38,291 nucleotides of DNA from an uncultured Clostridia bacterium (GCA_944384515.1 CALWTU010000063.1:1-38291); one strand, 5' to 3'. Positions 27,264-35,480 are shown, counted from the first letter of the stretch. A program made the numbers and translations. The notes: generated from the letters alone by a model not told the origin.

Positions 27264-28664
27264 TTACTTTACAAAGGCAACAAAAGCTTTATAGGTAGAA
27301 TAAACATCTGCCTTTGAAACCACCTCATAAGGTGCGTGCATTGAAATAACAGGCACGCCTACATCAACTGTCTGTATATTGTGGTTTGCAATATATTTTG
27401 CAACGGTTCCTCCGCCTCCGGCGTCAACCTTTCCAAGCTCTCCTGTCTGCCAGATAACATTATTTTCATTGAATAATTTTCTGATAAGTCCGACAAACTC
27501 AGCTGATGCGTCGTTTGTGGAAGACTTTCCTCTTGCACCTGTATACTTGCAGAGAGTTGTACCGCATGAGATAATAGCGCTGTTTCTCTTCTCGTACACA
27601 TCCGCAAAATTAGGATCAAAAGCCGCAACAACATCTGCGCTAAGACACATGGACTTACTTCTTACCGTCCTGCTGTTCTTTCCGAGATTTTGAGATATCT
27701 CATCCATAAGGTCAACAAGAAAATCGCACTGCATTCCCGTAATACCGTCAGAGCCCGTCTCCTCTTTATCAGCCAAAACCACCATAACGGTTTTGGAAGT
27801 GTCCTTATTCTCAATAAGCGCAGTAAGTGCAGGATATGCACATACTCTGTCATCGTGACCGTATGCGGCAATCAACGCTCTGTCAAAGCCTATATCACGG
27901 GCTTTGTACGCAGGAACAATTGAGAGCTCTGCGCTGAGCAGGTCTTCCTCTGTTATATCGTATTTGTCACTCAGCAACGAGAGGGCTGTGAGTTTTATCT
28001 TCTCTGATACATCCTTGTCATTATAAGGAAGTCCGCCGATAAGAATATTAAGAGACTCGCCGGGAATGGCATTTCCCAAAGTCTGAGACGCCTGGTTTGC
28101 TCCAAGATGAGGAAGAAGATCATTTATATAGAATATAGGATCGCTGTCATCCTCTCCGATAACCACATTAACCGCTTCTCCGTCAGCTTTTACAACCACT
28201 CCGTGAATTGCAAGAGGAATTGCCGTCCACTGATATTTTTTTACTCCGCCGTAATAGTGAGTCTTCAAAAATCCCATACCCGAGTCCTCATACATGGGAA
28301 CCTGTTTAAGGTCGAGTCTCGGTGAATCGATATGAGCTGCCACAATTCTGATACCGCACTCTGCGATATCCTCTGTTCCGACAACAAAAGCAATTATACT
28401 CTTGCCGTACTGGTTTAAATATTTTTTATCGCCGACAGAAATTTTATCACCGAATTTATATTCGCTGAATCCTGCTTTTTCAAGCATCTTGATTGAGATA
28501 GTGCAAGCCTCTCTCTCGGTTTTTGCACTGTCAAGGAAACTCATATAACCCTTTGCATACTCAAAAATATTTTTAATTTCCTCGCTTGAAGCTTCCTCAA
28601 ATACATTTAATTTCTTGTAGGAAAGTTTATCTAACATTTCCTGTCCTATGGAAGTCTCTTTCAT
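27264..28664 (-). CDS. apeB: M18-family aminopeptidase (aspartyl-aminopeptidase type)
   Basis: 466 residues, usual length. Metal-binding and catalytic segments are AAHIDSPRLDLK, the di-zinc Asp in AYGHDDRVCAYPAL, the acidic pair DKEETGSDG and the C-terminal His in ISMHAPYEV. These are typical of M18 enzymes, cytosolic dodecamers that release N-terminal acidic or hydrophobic residues from peptides. The start ATG overlaps the coaE stop by 4 nt, so the two are likely co-translated. Substrate preference is not visible from sequence. Confidence 0.94.
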   Translation of the reverse strand: MKETSIGQEMLDKLSYKKLNVFEEASSEEIKNIFEYAKGYMSFLDSAKTEREACTISIKMLEKAGFSEYKFGDKISVGDKKYLNQYGKSIIAFVVGTEDIAECGIRIVAAHIDSPRLDLKQVPMYEDSGMGFLKTHYYGGVKKYQWTAIPLAIHGVVVKADGEAVNVVIGEDDSDPIFYINDLLPHLGANQASQTLGNAIPGESLNILIGGLPYNDKDVSEKIKLTALSLLSDKYDITEEDLLSAELSIVPAYKARDIGFDRALIAAYGHDDRVCAYPALTALIENKDTSKTVMVVLADKEETGSDGITGMQCDFLVDLMDEISQNLGKNSRTVRSKSMCLSADVVAAFDPNFADVYEKRNSAIISCGTTLCKYTGARGKSSTNDASAEFVGLIRKLFNENNVIWQTGELGKVDAGGGGTVAKYIANHNIQTVDVGVPVISMHAPYEVVSKADVYSTYKAFVAFVK

Positions 28665-29284
28665 TTTTCTTTATCTCCTCTATCGTTTAATATTATTTTG
28701 CAGATTTTCAAAACCTGACTTTTTAACTCTTCAATACTGCCGTTATTTCTGATAATATAGTCTGAATGCAAAATCAAAAAATTATCGTCAAGCTGTTTTG
28801 ACAGTCTTTTTTGAGCACTGTCGGCACTTATCCCGTCACGCGCCACAATTCTCTTGAGCTTTAAGTCATACTCCGAAATAACGGAAATTACGCCGTCGCA
28901 CTCAAGATGAAACTGCGACTCAAAAAGCAACGGTGCGTCAACCAAAGCAACCTTTGCTCCGCCTTTTTCATACTCTTTAAGTATTTCTCTTGTTTTTTTA
29001 AGAATATGATAGTGTGTTATTTTATTGAGTTTTTTTAACTTGTTCTCGCAGTCATCCGAATTAAAAACAATTTCTGAAAGTTTCTTGCGGTTTACCGAAT
29101 TATCCGGATTAAGAATTTGTGTTCCGAAAGTTTTTAAAAGTTCTTCCGTGCACTCGGTTCTCTCTGCTATAAGATTATGATAAACCTTGTCGGTGTCAAC
29201 AGACGGAATACCGTATTCGGAAAAAATTTTACCTACTGTTCCCTTGCCGCTGCCACTTGCGCCCGCCAATCCGTAAACTTTCAT
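28661..29284 (-). CDS. coaE: Dephospho-CoA kinase
   Basis: 207 residues, usual length. The P-loop GASGSGKGTVGK near the N-terminus is followed by S-V-D-T-D-K-V (the DxD dephospho-CoA site) and a CoA-domain helix region; VALVDAPLLFE and SAQKRLSKQLDD match family motifs. It catalyses the last step of CoA synthesis. GAGGTGATTTT precedes the ATG, and a perfect sigma-A promoter lies just upstream, so it heads the coaE-M18-prfA-sua5-parC transcription unit. Confidence 0.96.
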   Translation of the reverse strand: MKVYGLAGASGSGKGTVGKIFSEYGIPSVDTDKVYHNLIAERTECTEELLKTFGTQILNPDNSVNRKKLSEIVFNSDDCENKLKKLNKITHYHILKKTREILKEYEKGGAKVALVDAPLLFESQFHLECDGVISVISEYDLKLKRIVARDGISADSAQKRLSKQLDDNFLILHSDYIIRNNGSIEELKSQVLKICKIILNDRGDKEK

Positions 29285-29308
29285 AAAATCACCTCAATAT
29301 CTCATAGT

Positions 29309-29337
29309 ATTATACTACAAATTATAATATATGTCAA
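29309..29337 (-). promoter_or_regulatory. Consensus sigma-A promoter for the coaE operon
   Basis: On the minus strand TTGACA (29337-29332), a 17-nt spacer and TATAAT (29314-29309) match consensus at all twelve positions. It lies 24 nt before the coaE ATG. Confidence 0.88.
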
Positions 29338-29447
29338 GTTTTACAACATATTTAATAAATATCGGCTAAAAATATTTAAAAAACCGTGTAACACATTTCA
29401 AAAAGAAGAATATAATTAGAATTGAAAAAATGAAAGGAGTACTTTAT

Positions 29448-30497
29448 TTGAAGTTTACAGATATTTATAAGAACTATTTTGTTGCGGCAAACGGATTTGA
29501 CGGTTTTAAAAGTTATTTTGATTATGAATTCAATCCGCTTGAGTATGAAAAAATTTTTATCTTAAAGGGCGGCCCCGGAACAGGAAAAAGCAGTTTAATG
29601 AAAAAAACAGCCGGTGAATTTAAGAGTAATGAATATGATATTTATAATATTTACTGTTCGTCGGATATAAATTCACTTGACGGGTTAATTATCAAAAAAG
29701 GCAATAAGAAAATTGCAATTCTGGATGGCACCGCACCGCATACCTGCGACCCTTCCTATCCCGGATGTATTGAATGTATAGTTAATCTCGGAGAAAACTG
29801 GGACGAGAGCAAGCTTGAGGAAAAAAGAGATTATATTACTTCACTTACGAAACAAAAAAAGGAAAACTATATCAAAGCGTATAAAGCTTTAAATAATGCC
29901 AAATATCTGTACATCAGTGTAAATCAGATAATGAAAAACGCGCTGCGAGATTCAATTTACAGCGTGTTTGAAAAATACAATTTCAAAGACACCTCAAAGA
30001 TCGAGCGCACTCGAAAAGAACACAGATTGACCGACGCTTTCGGCAAGGATGGTTTGGTAAAGATAAGTAATGACTTACCGTCGGAAATCAAGACTGTTAC
30101 CATAGAAAGCAAATACCAAAGCGCAGATATTTTTATGCAGTCTTTAGCAGATTACCTAACTGATAAAAATATTCCGTATATTACCGTCCCGTCGCCTCTA
30201 TCGGATGAAATCATATCTGAGATAATTACTGATGAATATATTTTTAAATCATCACCTGATTCTGCCGACATAAAAGTATCCGAATATATTAACCAAGAAT
30301 ATATTTCAAATAATGAAAAAATGTTAGATAATTTATGGCAGTCTTATAAAAACATGCTTGAGCTTTCCAAAGAATATTTTACCTATGCCTCAAAAAAACA
30401 TTTTGCACTGGAAGAGATTTATATCAGCGCAATGAATTTTCAGAAAAACGATACCGTAATTACCGACCTGATACACTCTATCCGCAATCATCTTTAA
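29448..30497 (+). CDS. P-loop NTPase of the PRK06851-like family
   Basis: 349 residues from a TTG at 29448, chosen because AAAGGAG (29433-29439) lies 8 nt before it; the ATG at 29430 precedes that site. The N-terminal half has Walker A KGGPGTGKSS, then YCSSDINSLDGL and ILDGTAPHTCDPSYPG, all strongly like the PRK06851 group of Firmicute ATPases of unknown function. As I recall the family, it has a second P-loop half. Here the second half begins near EHRLTDAFG and continues TVTIESKYQSADIFMQSL, where a second Walker A would be expected but is not seen. It stands alone, with divergent coaE upstream and convergent ackA downstream. Confidence 0.75.
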   Translation: MKFTDIYKNYFVAANGFDGFKSYFDYEFNPLEYEKIFILKGGPGTGKSSLMKKTAGEFKSNEYDIYNIYCSSDINSLDGLIIKKGNKKIAILDGTAPHTCDPSYPGCIECIVNLGENWDESKLEEKRDYITSLTKQKKENYIKAYKALNNAKYLYISVNQIMKNALRDSIYSVFEKYNFKDTSKIERTRKEHRLTDAFGKDGLVKISNDLPSEIKTVTIESKYQSADIFMQSLADYLTDKNIPYITVPSPLSDEIISEIITDEYIFKSSPDSADIKVSEYINQEYISNNEKMLDNLWQSYKNMLELSKEYFTYASKKHFALEEIYISAMNFQKNDTVITDLIHSIRNHL

Positions 30498-30599
30498 AAA
30501 AATCCCCCATATTTAATTTCCAAATTGTATCGCAACATTTCTTGACATATGAAGTATTTTATGATACAATTATAGGAGGTAAATATGGGGGTTATTTTT
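30496..30599. repeat. Nested inverted repeat between convergent genes; probable bidirectional terminator with promoter-like core
   Basis: The outer arms are CCCCCATATTTA (30504-30515) and TAAATATGGGGG (30580-30591), perfect over 12 bp. They are flanked by an A-run on the left and a T-rich run on the right, so either strand could end transcription. Inside are AATTGTATC (30523-30531) and GATACAATT (30563-30571), perfect over 9 bp. The core holds TTGACA (30542-30547), a 17-nt spacer and TACAAT (30565-30570). AGGAGGT (30574-30580) is followed by an ATG at 30585 with 18 codons (MGVIFIRVCLLFLQYLLQ) antisense to the ackA 3' end. Confidence 0.7.
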
Positions 30600-30600
30600 A

Positions 30601-31806
30601 TTAGAGTTTGCTTACTATTTCTTCAGTATCTTTTGCAATGACAAGTTCCTCGTTTGTAGGAATCATATAAACCTGTACTCTTGAGTCATCTGTCGAGAGC
30701 TTAACCGGTACATCCGAATGACCGAACTTGTTTCTCTCAACATCAAGCTTAACTCCGAGATACTCGAGGTTTGAAAGAGCTTTTTCTCTGATGTGATGAA
30801 CATGCTCGCCTATTCCGGCTGTGAATACTATCGCATCAAGTCCGCCCATTGCGGCAGAGTATGCGCCAATGTATTTCTTAATCTGATAGCAAAGCATATC
30901 ATATGTAAGTTTTGCTCTCTCATTTCCTTCATTCATTGCTTTTTCCACATCGCGTGAGTCTGAGCTTATACCGCTTATACCGAGGAAGCCGCATTTCTTG
31001 TTCATATATGTCTCAACTTCTTTCGCGGACATATTCTCTTTTTCCATGATGAACGGTACAATAGCCGGATCAATTGCTCCGCATCTTGTGCCCATCATAA
31101 TACCGTCAAGAGGAGTAAAGCCCATCGAAGTATCAAGGCACTTTCCGTCTTTGACAGCACTTATGGAAGAACCATTGCCTATGTGGCATGTAACAATCTT
31201 TGTACCCTCAGCCTTTCCGCCGAGAATTTTAATCATCTCACCGCTAACATATCTGTGCGATGTGCCGTGAGCACCGTATCTTCTGATTCCGTATTTTTCA
31301 TACATATCGTATGAGATGCCGTAAAGATATACTTCCTTGCTCATTGTCTGATGGAATGCTGTATCGAAAACCAATACCTGAGGAGTGTTGGGCATAACTG
31401 CACTGCATCCTTTTATACCCATAATGTGTGCAGGTGTATGAAGCGGTGCATACGGTGTGCACTTCTCAACAACACTTATAACTTCGGGAGTTGCAAGCAT
31501 CGACTCGGAGAAATAAGGGCCGCCATGGACAACTCTGTGTCCGATAGCCTCGATTTCCGACGGAGACTTTATACATCCGACCTCGCTGTCAAGCAAACAC
31601 TCAACAACAAGTCTTATAGCGTCTGAATGATTTGAGAGTTCAACTTCCTTATTGATTTCTCCTTTACCTGTTGTTTTGTGAGATATTTTTGAGCCCGCAA
31701 TTCCGATACGCTCACAGTTACCTTTTGCAAGCACCTCCGCTGACGCAGTATCAAAAAGCTGATACTTAAGTGAGCTGGAACCTGCATTAACAACTAAAAC
31801 TTTCAT
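30601..31806 (-). CDS. ackA: Acetate kinase
   Basis: 401 residues from the ATG at 31806; AAAGGA lies 6 nt upstream, and an in-frame TTG at 31821 is before that site. Signatures are VNAGSSSLKYQLFD at the N-terminus, IGHRVVHGGPYF, VFDTAFH, HIGNGSSISA and FTAGIGEHVHHIREK. It makes ATP and acetate from acetyl phosphate, the energy-yielding step of acetogenic fermentation. The usual partner pta is not adjacent in this window. It is a single-gene unit with its own promoter and ends at the nested inverted repeat. Confidence 0.98.
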   Translation of the reverse strand: MKVLVVNAGSSSLKYQLFDTASAEVLAKGNCERIGIAGSKISHKTTGKGEINKEVELSNHSDAIRLVVECLLDSEVGCIKSPSEIEAIGHRVVHGGPYFSESMLATPEVISVVEKCTPYAPLHTPAHIMGIKGCSAVMPNTPQVLVFDTAFHQTMSKEVYLYGISYDMYEKYGIRRYGAHGTSHRYVSGEMIKILGGKAEGTKIVTCHIGNGSSISAVKDGKCLDTSMGFTPLDGIMMGTRCGAIDPAIVPFIMEKENMSAKEVETYMNKKCGFLGISGISSDSRDVEKAMNEGNERAKLTYDMLCYQIKKYIGAYSAAMGGLDAIVFTAGIGEHVHHIREKALSNLEYLGVKLDVERNKFGHSDVPVKLSTDDSRVQVYMIPTNEELVIAKDTEEIVSKL

Positions 31807-31843
31807 TTTAAATCCTTTCAATTTATTAATATTTACCTTAAGT

Positions 31844-31872
31844 ATTATACATCATAAAACCAAAATTTTCAA
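31844..31872 (-). promoter_or_regulatory. Sigma-A-like promoter for ackA
   Basis: On the minus strand TTGAAA (31872-31867), a 17-nt spacer and TATAAT (31849-31844) lie 38 nt before the ackA ATG. Confidence 0.82.
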
Positions 31873-31920
31873 CAGTTAAATAAAAAAAAGAAAAAGTTTA
31901 TTTCAGAGGGGAGGTTTTTC

Positions 31921-33123
31921 TTGAAAAGAGTTGCCATAATTTGCGAATACAACCCTATTCACACAGGACATGAGTATCAAATCAATAAAATTCGCGAAGA
32001 ATTCGGCGCAGATACAGAAATAATAGCTCTGATGAGCGGAAATTTTACTCAGCGAGGAGATATCGCTTTTGCGGACAAATATACAAGAGCTAAATGGGCT
32101 GTTATGGCAGGTGTTAATCTTGTGTTGATGCTTCCCTTTCCTTTTTCTATGAGCAGTGCTGAATTTTTTGCTAAATCCGCCGTTGAAATATTAAACGATA
32201 TCGGAGTTGTTGATGTACTGTCTTTCGGAAGTGAAATCGGAGATATAGAAAAACTTAAAAAAGTTGCAAATAATTTCTCCCAATCGGATTTTTTAATGGA
32301 AGTTAAAAATCCCGCTAAATCTATCGGCTATGCAAAATTTTTGGACGACAAATACAGACTGTATTTTGAAGAAAATGTAAAAACGAATTTCTTTACGCCG
32401 AACAATATTCTTGCGGTAGAATATATCAAAGCACTGAGTTTGACAAACTCAAATATAAAGAGCCATACCGTAAAGAGGGTCGGCGCAGATTATAACGAAA
32501 CAGAATTTAACGGCTCTATATATCAAAGTGCATCCTCAATCAGAGAAAATCTTATTGACGACTTGAATTCTGCTTTGAATTATATACCGAATAAATCAAA
32601 ACAGGCATTTTTAAGCGATTATATTGACGGTGAATTTCCATGTGATGCCGAAAAACTGGCTGTCAGTATAATTTCATTTTTAAGGTTAAATTGTTCTGCC
32701 GGGTCTGATGATATTCATGACATGGCGGATGGTTTATATAACCGTCTGAGAAACGCAAGTTTCAAGACAAATTCATTTTCCGGTTTAATTAAGCTTGCCG
32801 GCACCAAAAAGTTCACCAACGCAAGACTCAGGCGTGTATTATGGTATTCTTACCTTGGCGTTACCTCCTCCATGGTAAAAGAAAAACAGCAATATACACA
32901 AGTCTTGGCTATGGATAATGTTGGGCAAGCAATACTGAAAAACATAAAGAAGCATGGTAAAATTACAGTGATTACAAAACCTGCATCTGTATGCGGGTTA
33001 AATGAAGCAGGACTCAGGCAAAAACAGTTAAATGACAAAGCCGACTCTGTTTTCCAACTCACTAAACCACGCTTTTGCCCTGGAGATGACGCCTTTAAGC
33101 GCTCCCCTTTCGTATTGAAATAA
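31921..33123 (+). CDS. tmcAL: tRNA(Met) cytidine acetate ligase TmcAL (YlbM family)
   Basis: 400 residues, usual length. The nucleotidyltransferase H-x-G-H motif is in CEYNPIHTGHEYQI, followed by ALMSGNFTQRGDIAF and SASSIREN, all typical of TmcAL. The enzyme activates acetate with ATP and forms N4-acetylcytidine at C34 of elongator tRNA(Met). The start is TTG at 31921, with GAGGGGAGG about 6 nt upstream. It is divergent from ackA, whose product is acetate, the co-substrate of this enzyme; whether that matters is unknown. Confidence 0.94.
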   Translation: MKRVAIICEYNPIHTGHEYQINKIREEFGADTEIIALMSGNFTQRGDIAFADKYTRAKWAVMAGVNLVLMLPFPFSMSSAEFFAKSAVEILNDIGVVDVLSFGSEIGDIEKLKKVANNFSQSDFLMEVKNPAKSIGYAKFLDDKYRLYFEENVKTNFFTPNNILAVEYIKALSLTNSNIKSHTVKRVGADYNETEFNGSIYQSASSIRENLIDDLNSALNYIPNKSKQAFLSDYIDGEFPCDAEKLAVSIISFLRLNCSAGSDDIHDMADGLYNRLRNASFKTNSFSGLIKLAGTKKFTNARLRRVLWYSYLGVTSSMVKEKQQYTQVLAMDNVGQAILKNIKKHGKITVITKPASVCGLNEAGLRQKQLNDKADSVFQLTKPRFCPGDDAFKRSPFVLK

Positions 33124-33160
33124 GTCGATATCTTAACAATATCTTCTTTTGTCGAAGCTA

Positions 33161-33189
33161 TTTACTTGTGTAAGATGCTATGCTATTAT
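33161..33189 (+). promoter_or_regulatory. Possible promoter for the 98-residue gene and the YerB-like gene
   Basis: TTTACT (33161-33166), a 17-nt spacer and TATTAT (33184-33189) give a moderate sigma-A match, 57 nt before the start at 33247. Confidence 0.45.
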
Positions 33190-33246
33190 TTAATATGAAA
33201 ATGGACATGCAGCCGTCATTTTTCAGTAAAATGAAAGGAGACTACA

Positions 33247-33543
33247 ATGATTAAAACAAACGGAATTGATAAAAATGAATTCTTGATATATAAGGGCAGA
33301 CCCCTTGTTCGTAAAGGTGATGATTTATACTACGGCGAAATGTCAGATAAATATCATGTCTTTATGATGATTATGAGCACAACCGGCTCAATCAAAGAAA
33401 ATGTAGAAGTACCGAATTTGATTATGGTGCAGCTTATAGAAAAAAATGAAAGCACCCCTAAAAAACAAGTTACGTCAAAAAGTTTTTCTGACGCCCTTGA
33501 AACAGCTGATGCTTGGCTTACAAGATACAACAGCAAAGTTTAA
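33247..33543 (+). CDS. Hypothetical protein, 98 residues, family not recognised
   Basis: I do not recognise this protein. It begins MIKTNGIDKNEFLIYKG, has no signal peptide, membrane span or cysteine, and looks mixed alpha/beta: predicted strands around FLIYKGRPLVRKGDDLYYG, then hydrophobic FMMIMS and LIMVQLIE, a Lys-rich linker and a C-terminal helix with DALETADAWLTRY. AAAGGAG precedes the ATG at good spacing, and codon use looks like the neighbours', so it is probably real. The YerB-like gene follows 56 nt later, with a hairpin between them. A small cytoplasmic housekeeping or regulatory role is possible but unsupported. Confidence 0.75.
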   Translation: MIKTNGIDKNEFLIYKGRPLVRKGDDLYYGEMSDKYHVFMMIMSTTGSIKENVEVPNLIMVQLIEKNESTPKKQVTSKSFSDALETADAWLTRYNSKV

Positions 33544-33561
33544 TTTTAAAGAAATGTAGCG

Positions 33562-33587
33562 TGTGTTCCGCATAGGCGCGGTACACA
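33562..33587 (+). promoter_or_regulatory. Hairpin abutting the YerB-like gene ribosome-binding site
   Basis: TGTGTTCCGC (33562-33571) pairs with GCGGTACACA (33578-33587), with one T-T mismatch and a 6-nt loop. The AAGGAGG ribosome-binding site starts at its last base. There is no T-run, so it is not a terminator. It might set mRNA stability or initiation for the downstream gene. Confidence 0.5.
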
Positions 33588-33599
33588 AGGAGGTAAAAA

Positions 33600-34727
33600 A
33601 TGAAATCGTCTAAATCAAACAACCTTTACAGGTTAGTTTCATTTATTCTGATTGCTGTAATTCTTTTATGTTCTGTTGGTTTTGCTGCCGCCAACGGAGA
33701 GAAAAATCCGGATAGCGGAAAAGATGACGATAAAGTCAATAATACCGATGAAAATAATGACGGAACTGTCAATGATAAGGTTCCAGACGATAATCAGAAT
33801 AATAACAACAATAATCCCGAAGTTCCACCGGACCCTAAACCGGTTTACACAAACCCCATAACAGGACTTGAAGTATCAGAGGAGGAATCTAAAAACACCC
33901 CACTTGGTTTTACATTAAATCCGCAAAACCCACTTTACGGTGTATCAGGTTCCGACTTGACAATAGAATTCCCTAAAGAGGACGGGAAAACAATAATGCT
34001 CTCCTACACAACAAAAACTTTGTTGTGGAAGCTCGGTTCCCTAACCTCAACAAGAGCATTTATTTCAAATATGTCTAACTATTTCGGAGGCGTAATTATT
34101 TCCTACGGCAAAGATGATATAGTATCTTATCCGATATGGGAAGTAGACAAGATACAGCTTGACATCAGTCAGTATTCCGAATGTTACTATAAGGAAAACT
34201 CTCTTTATATTTATACGAGCCGTGATATGGTCATGAACGCTCTTAAGCAAAATTCGGATATACATATCTCGGGATATAAACAGACACCGTATGATTTTGT
34301 CAGCGAGGGTAATTCAGTCTCCGGCACCTCAGACGCCAATTCTGTTATAATCAGCTATTCGGACGTTGACCAGACAGAGCTCTATTACTCTGAAAAGACA
34401 AATAAATATTTGTATTTTAAATCAGGTAACAGAAAAATAGATATGTTAAGCGGTGAAAATATCGCCTTTTCCAATGTATTTGTTCTCTTTGCAAACACCA
34501 CGACGTATGAAATGTCAAACGGCTCAGAGCTTGTTGTAGACACCGAATCAGGCGGACTTGGTTATTACATTTCAAACGGCAAAATGACAGAGATCAAATG
34601 GCTTAAAGATGAAAATAACAATCTTCTCTTTACTGATTTAAGCGGCGAAAAACTGCTTATTAACAGAGGAAATATATATATTTCCTATTTTAAAGCTTCC
34701 TGTGTAAACAAAGTTAAAGTACTATAA
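33600..34727 (+). CDS. Secreted YerB/DUF3048-like protein
   Basis: 375 residues. An N-terminal signal peptide (hydrophobic core about 14-30, probable cut after FAAA) is followed by an Asn/Asp-rich linker (about 33-80) that would cross the cell wall. The globular part begins YTNPITGLEVSEEE and has LGSLTSTRAFISNM. It ends with GGLGYYISNGKMTEIKW and KLLINRGNIYIS, a layout that matches DUF3048 (YerB) proteins as I know them. There the first strand region reads like NPLTGL and the middle like IGPVRSARPY. The central part is shorter and divergent. No clear lipobox is present: the only cysteine in the signal region is in ILLCS. Function is unknown for the family. Confidence 0.65.
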   Translation: MKSSKSNNLYRLVSFILIAVILLCSVGFAAANGEKNPDSGKDDDKVNNTDENNDGTVNDKVPDDNQNNNNNNPEVPPDPKPVYTNPITGLEVSEEESKNTPLGFTLNPQNPLYGVSGSDLTIEFPKEDGKTIMLSYTTKTLLWKLGSLTSTRAFISNMSNYFGGVIISYGKDDIVSYPIWEVDKIQLDISQYSECYYKENSLYIYTSRDMVMNALKQNSDIHISGYKQTPYDFVSEGNSVSGTSDANSVIISYSDVDQTELYYSEKTNKYLYFKSGNRKIDMLSGENIAFSNVFVLFANTTTYEMSNGSELVVDTESGGLGYYISNGKMTEIKWLKDENNNLLFTDLSGEKLLINRGNIYISYFKASCVNKVKVL

Positions 34728-34732
34728 ATTTT

Positions 34733-34790
34733 AAAGGCTATCTAAGGAGATGCACTTTGTGCAATATCCGATAGATAGCCTTTTATCTTT
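34733..34790. terminator. Bidirectional terminator between the YerB-like gene and spoVT
   Basis: AAAGGCTATCTA (34733-34744) pairs perfectly with TAGATAGCCTTT (34772-34783), followed by TATCTTTTTAATTTT. A smaller hairpin GCAC/GTGC (34752-34762) lies in the loop. The genes converge on it. Confidence 0.88.
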
Positions 34791-35342
34791 TTAATTTTCA
34801 AGTTGTTTTGAAAGAAAAACTCCGGCAGTCTGAATAAGTTTCATTTCTACATCATCACTGATTTTCTTCTCGCTTTTATCGTCGTACTGCATGCCCGTAA
34901 AAATGCATCCTACAATATCACCTTCACAAATGATCGGCATGGCACAACTGACAAAATGACTGCTGTCAGAAACAATAGATACGGTTTCCTTTCCGCTGTC
35001 TCTGAAGTAAAGAACTCTGGACTCAATTATTTGCTCAAGCTGGTAAGAAATCTTTCTCTCTAAATAATCTCTCTTTGAAGCTCCGCTTACAGCTATAATT
35101 GCATCTCTGTCACTTACGAAAACAGGCAGCCCGCATGTCTTTTGCAGCGCCTCGGCATACTTATTTGCAAAATTATTTACCTCGCCGACAGGAGAGTATT
35201 TTTTAAAAATAACCTCCCCTTCTCTGTCTGTATATATTTCAAGAGGATCACCCTCGCGTATTCTCATTGTTCTTCTTATTTCTTTTGGTATTACAATTCT
35301 TCCAAGATCGTCGATGCGTCGCACAATACCTGTCGCTCTCAT
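34791..35342 (-). CDS. spoVT: Stage V sporulation protein T
   Basis: 183 residues, usual length. The N-terminal AbrB-type swapped-hairpin DNA-binding domain begins MRATGIVRRIDDLGRIVIP and includes EIRRTMRIREGDPLEIY; a C-terminal GAF-like domain follows (about 60-183). SpoVT is a forespore transcription factor that tunes sigma-G genes, so the organism is probably spore-forming. GGAGGT precedes the ATG at a rather long spacing. A perfect palindrome of the TACTAA type lies about 50 nt upstream and could be an operator. Confidence 0.95.
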   Translation of the reverse strand: MRATGIVRRIDDLGRIVIPKEIRRTMRIREGDPLEIYTDREGEVIFKKYSPVGEVNNFANKYAEALQKTCGLPVFVSDRDAIIAVSGASKRDYLERKISYQLEQIIESRVLYFRDSGKETVSIVSDSSHFVSCAMPIICEGDIVGCIFTGMQYDDKSEKKISDDVEMKLIQTAGVFLSKQLEN

Positions 35343-35391
35343 CTATTATCAAACCTCCAATTAGTACAATTTAACAATATATATTATATTG

Positions 35392-35407
35392 ATACTAATC
35401 TTAGTAT
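35392..35407. promoter_or_regulatory. Palindrome upstream of spoVT (operator candidate)
   Basis: ATACTAA-TC-TTAGTAT is a perfect 7-bp inverted repeat with a 2-nt centre. A third copy of the half-site core, TTAGTA, lies at 35361-35366, closer to the gene. The rest of 35343-35480 is AT-rich and holds no gene that I can see. Confidence 0.5.
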
Positions 35408-35480
35408 AAGAAAAAATGTGAATATTATACAATAGACATAACAAAACTATGTTTTAGTAAGAATACGATTACTTGAACTC

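Noticed and set aside
29388..29416. Possible promoter (GTAACA, 17 nt, TATAAT) for the PRK06851-like gene
   Set aside because: The -10 box is perfect but the -35 match is only four of six in a very AT-rich region; too weak to list as a feature.
33195..33254. A 19-codon frame (ATG at 33195) overlapping the start of the 98-residue gene, leader-peptide-like
   Set aside because: It has no ribosome-binding site, no codon bias toward one amino acid and no attenuator hairpin after it; it is probably chance.
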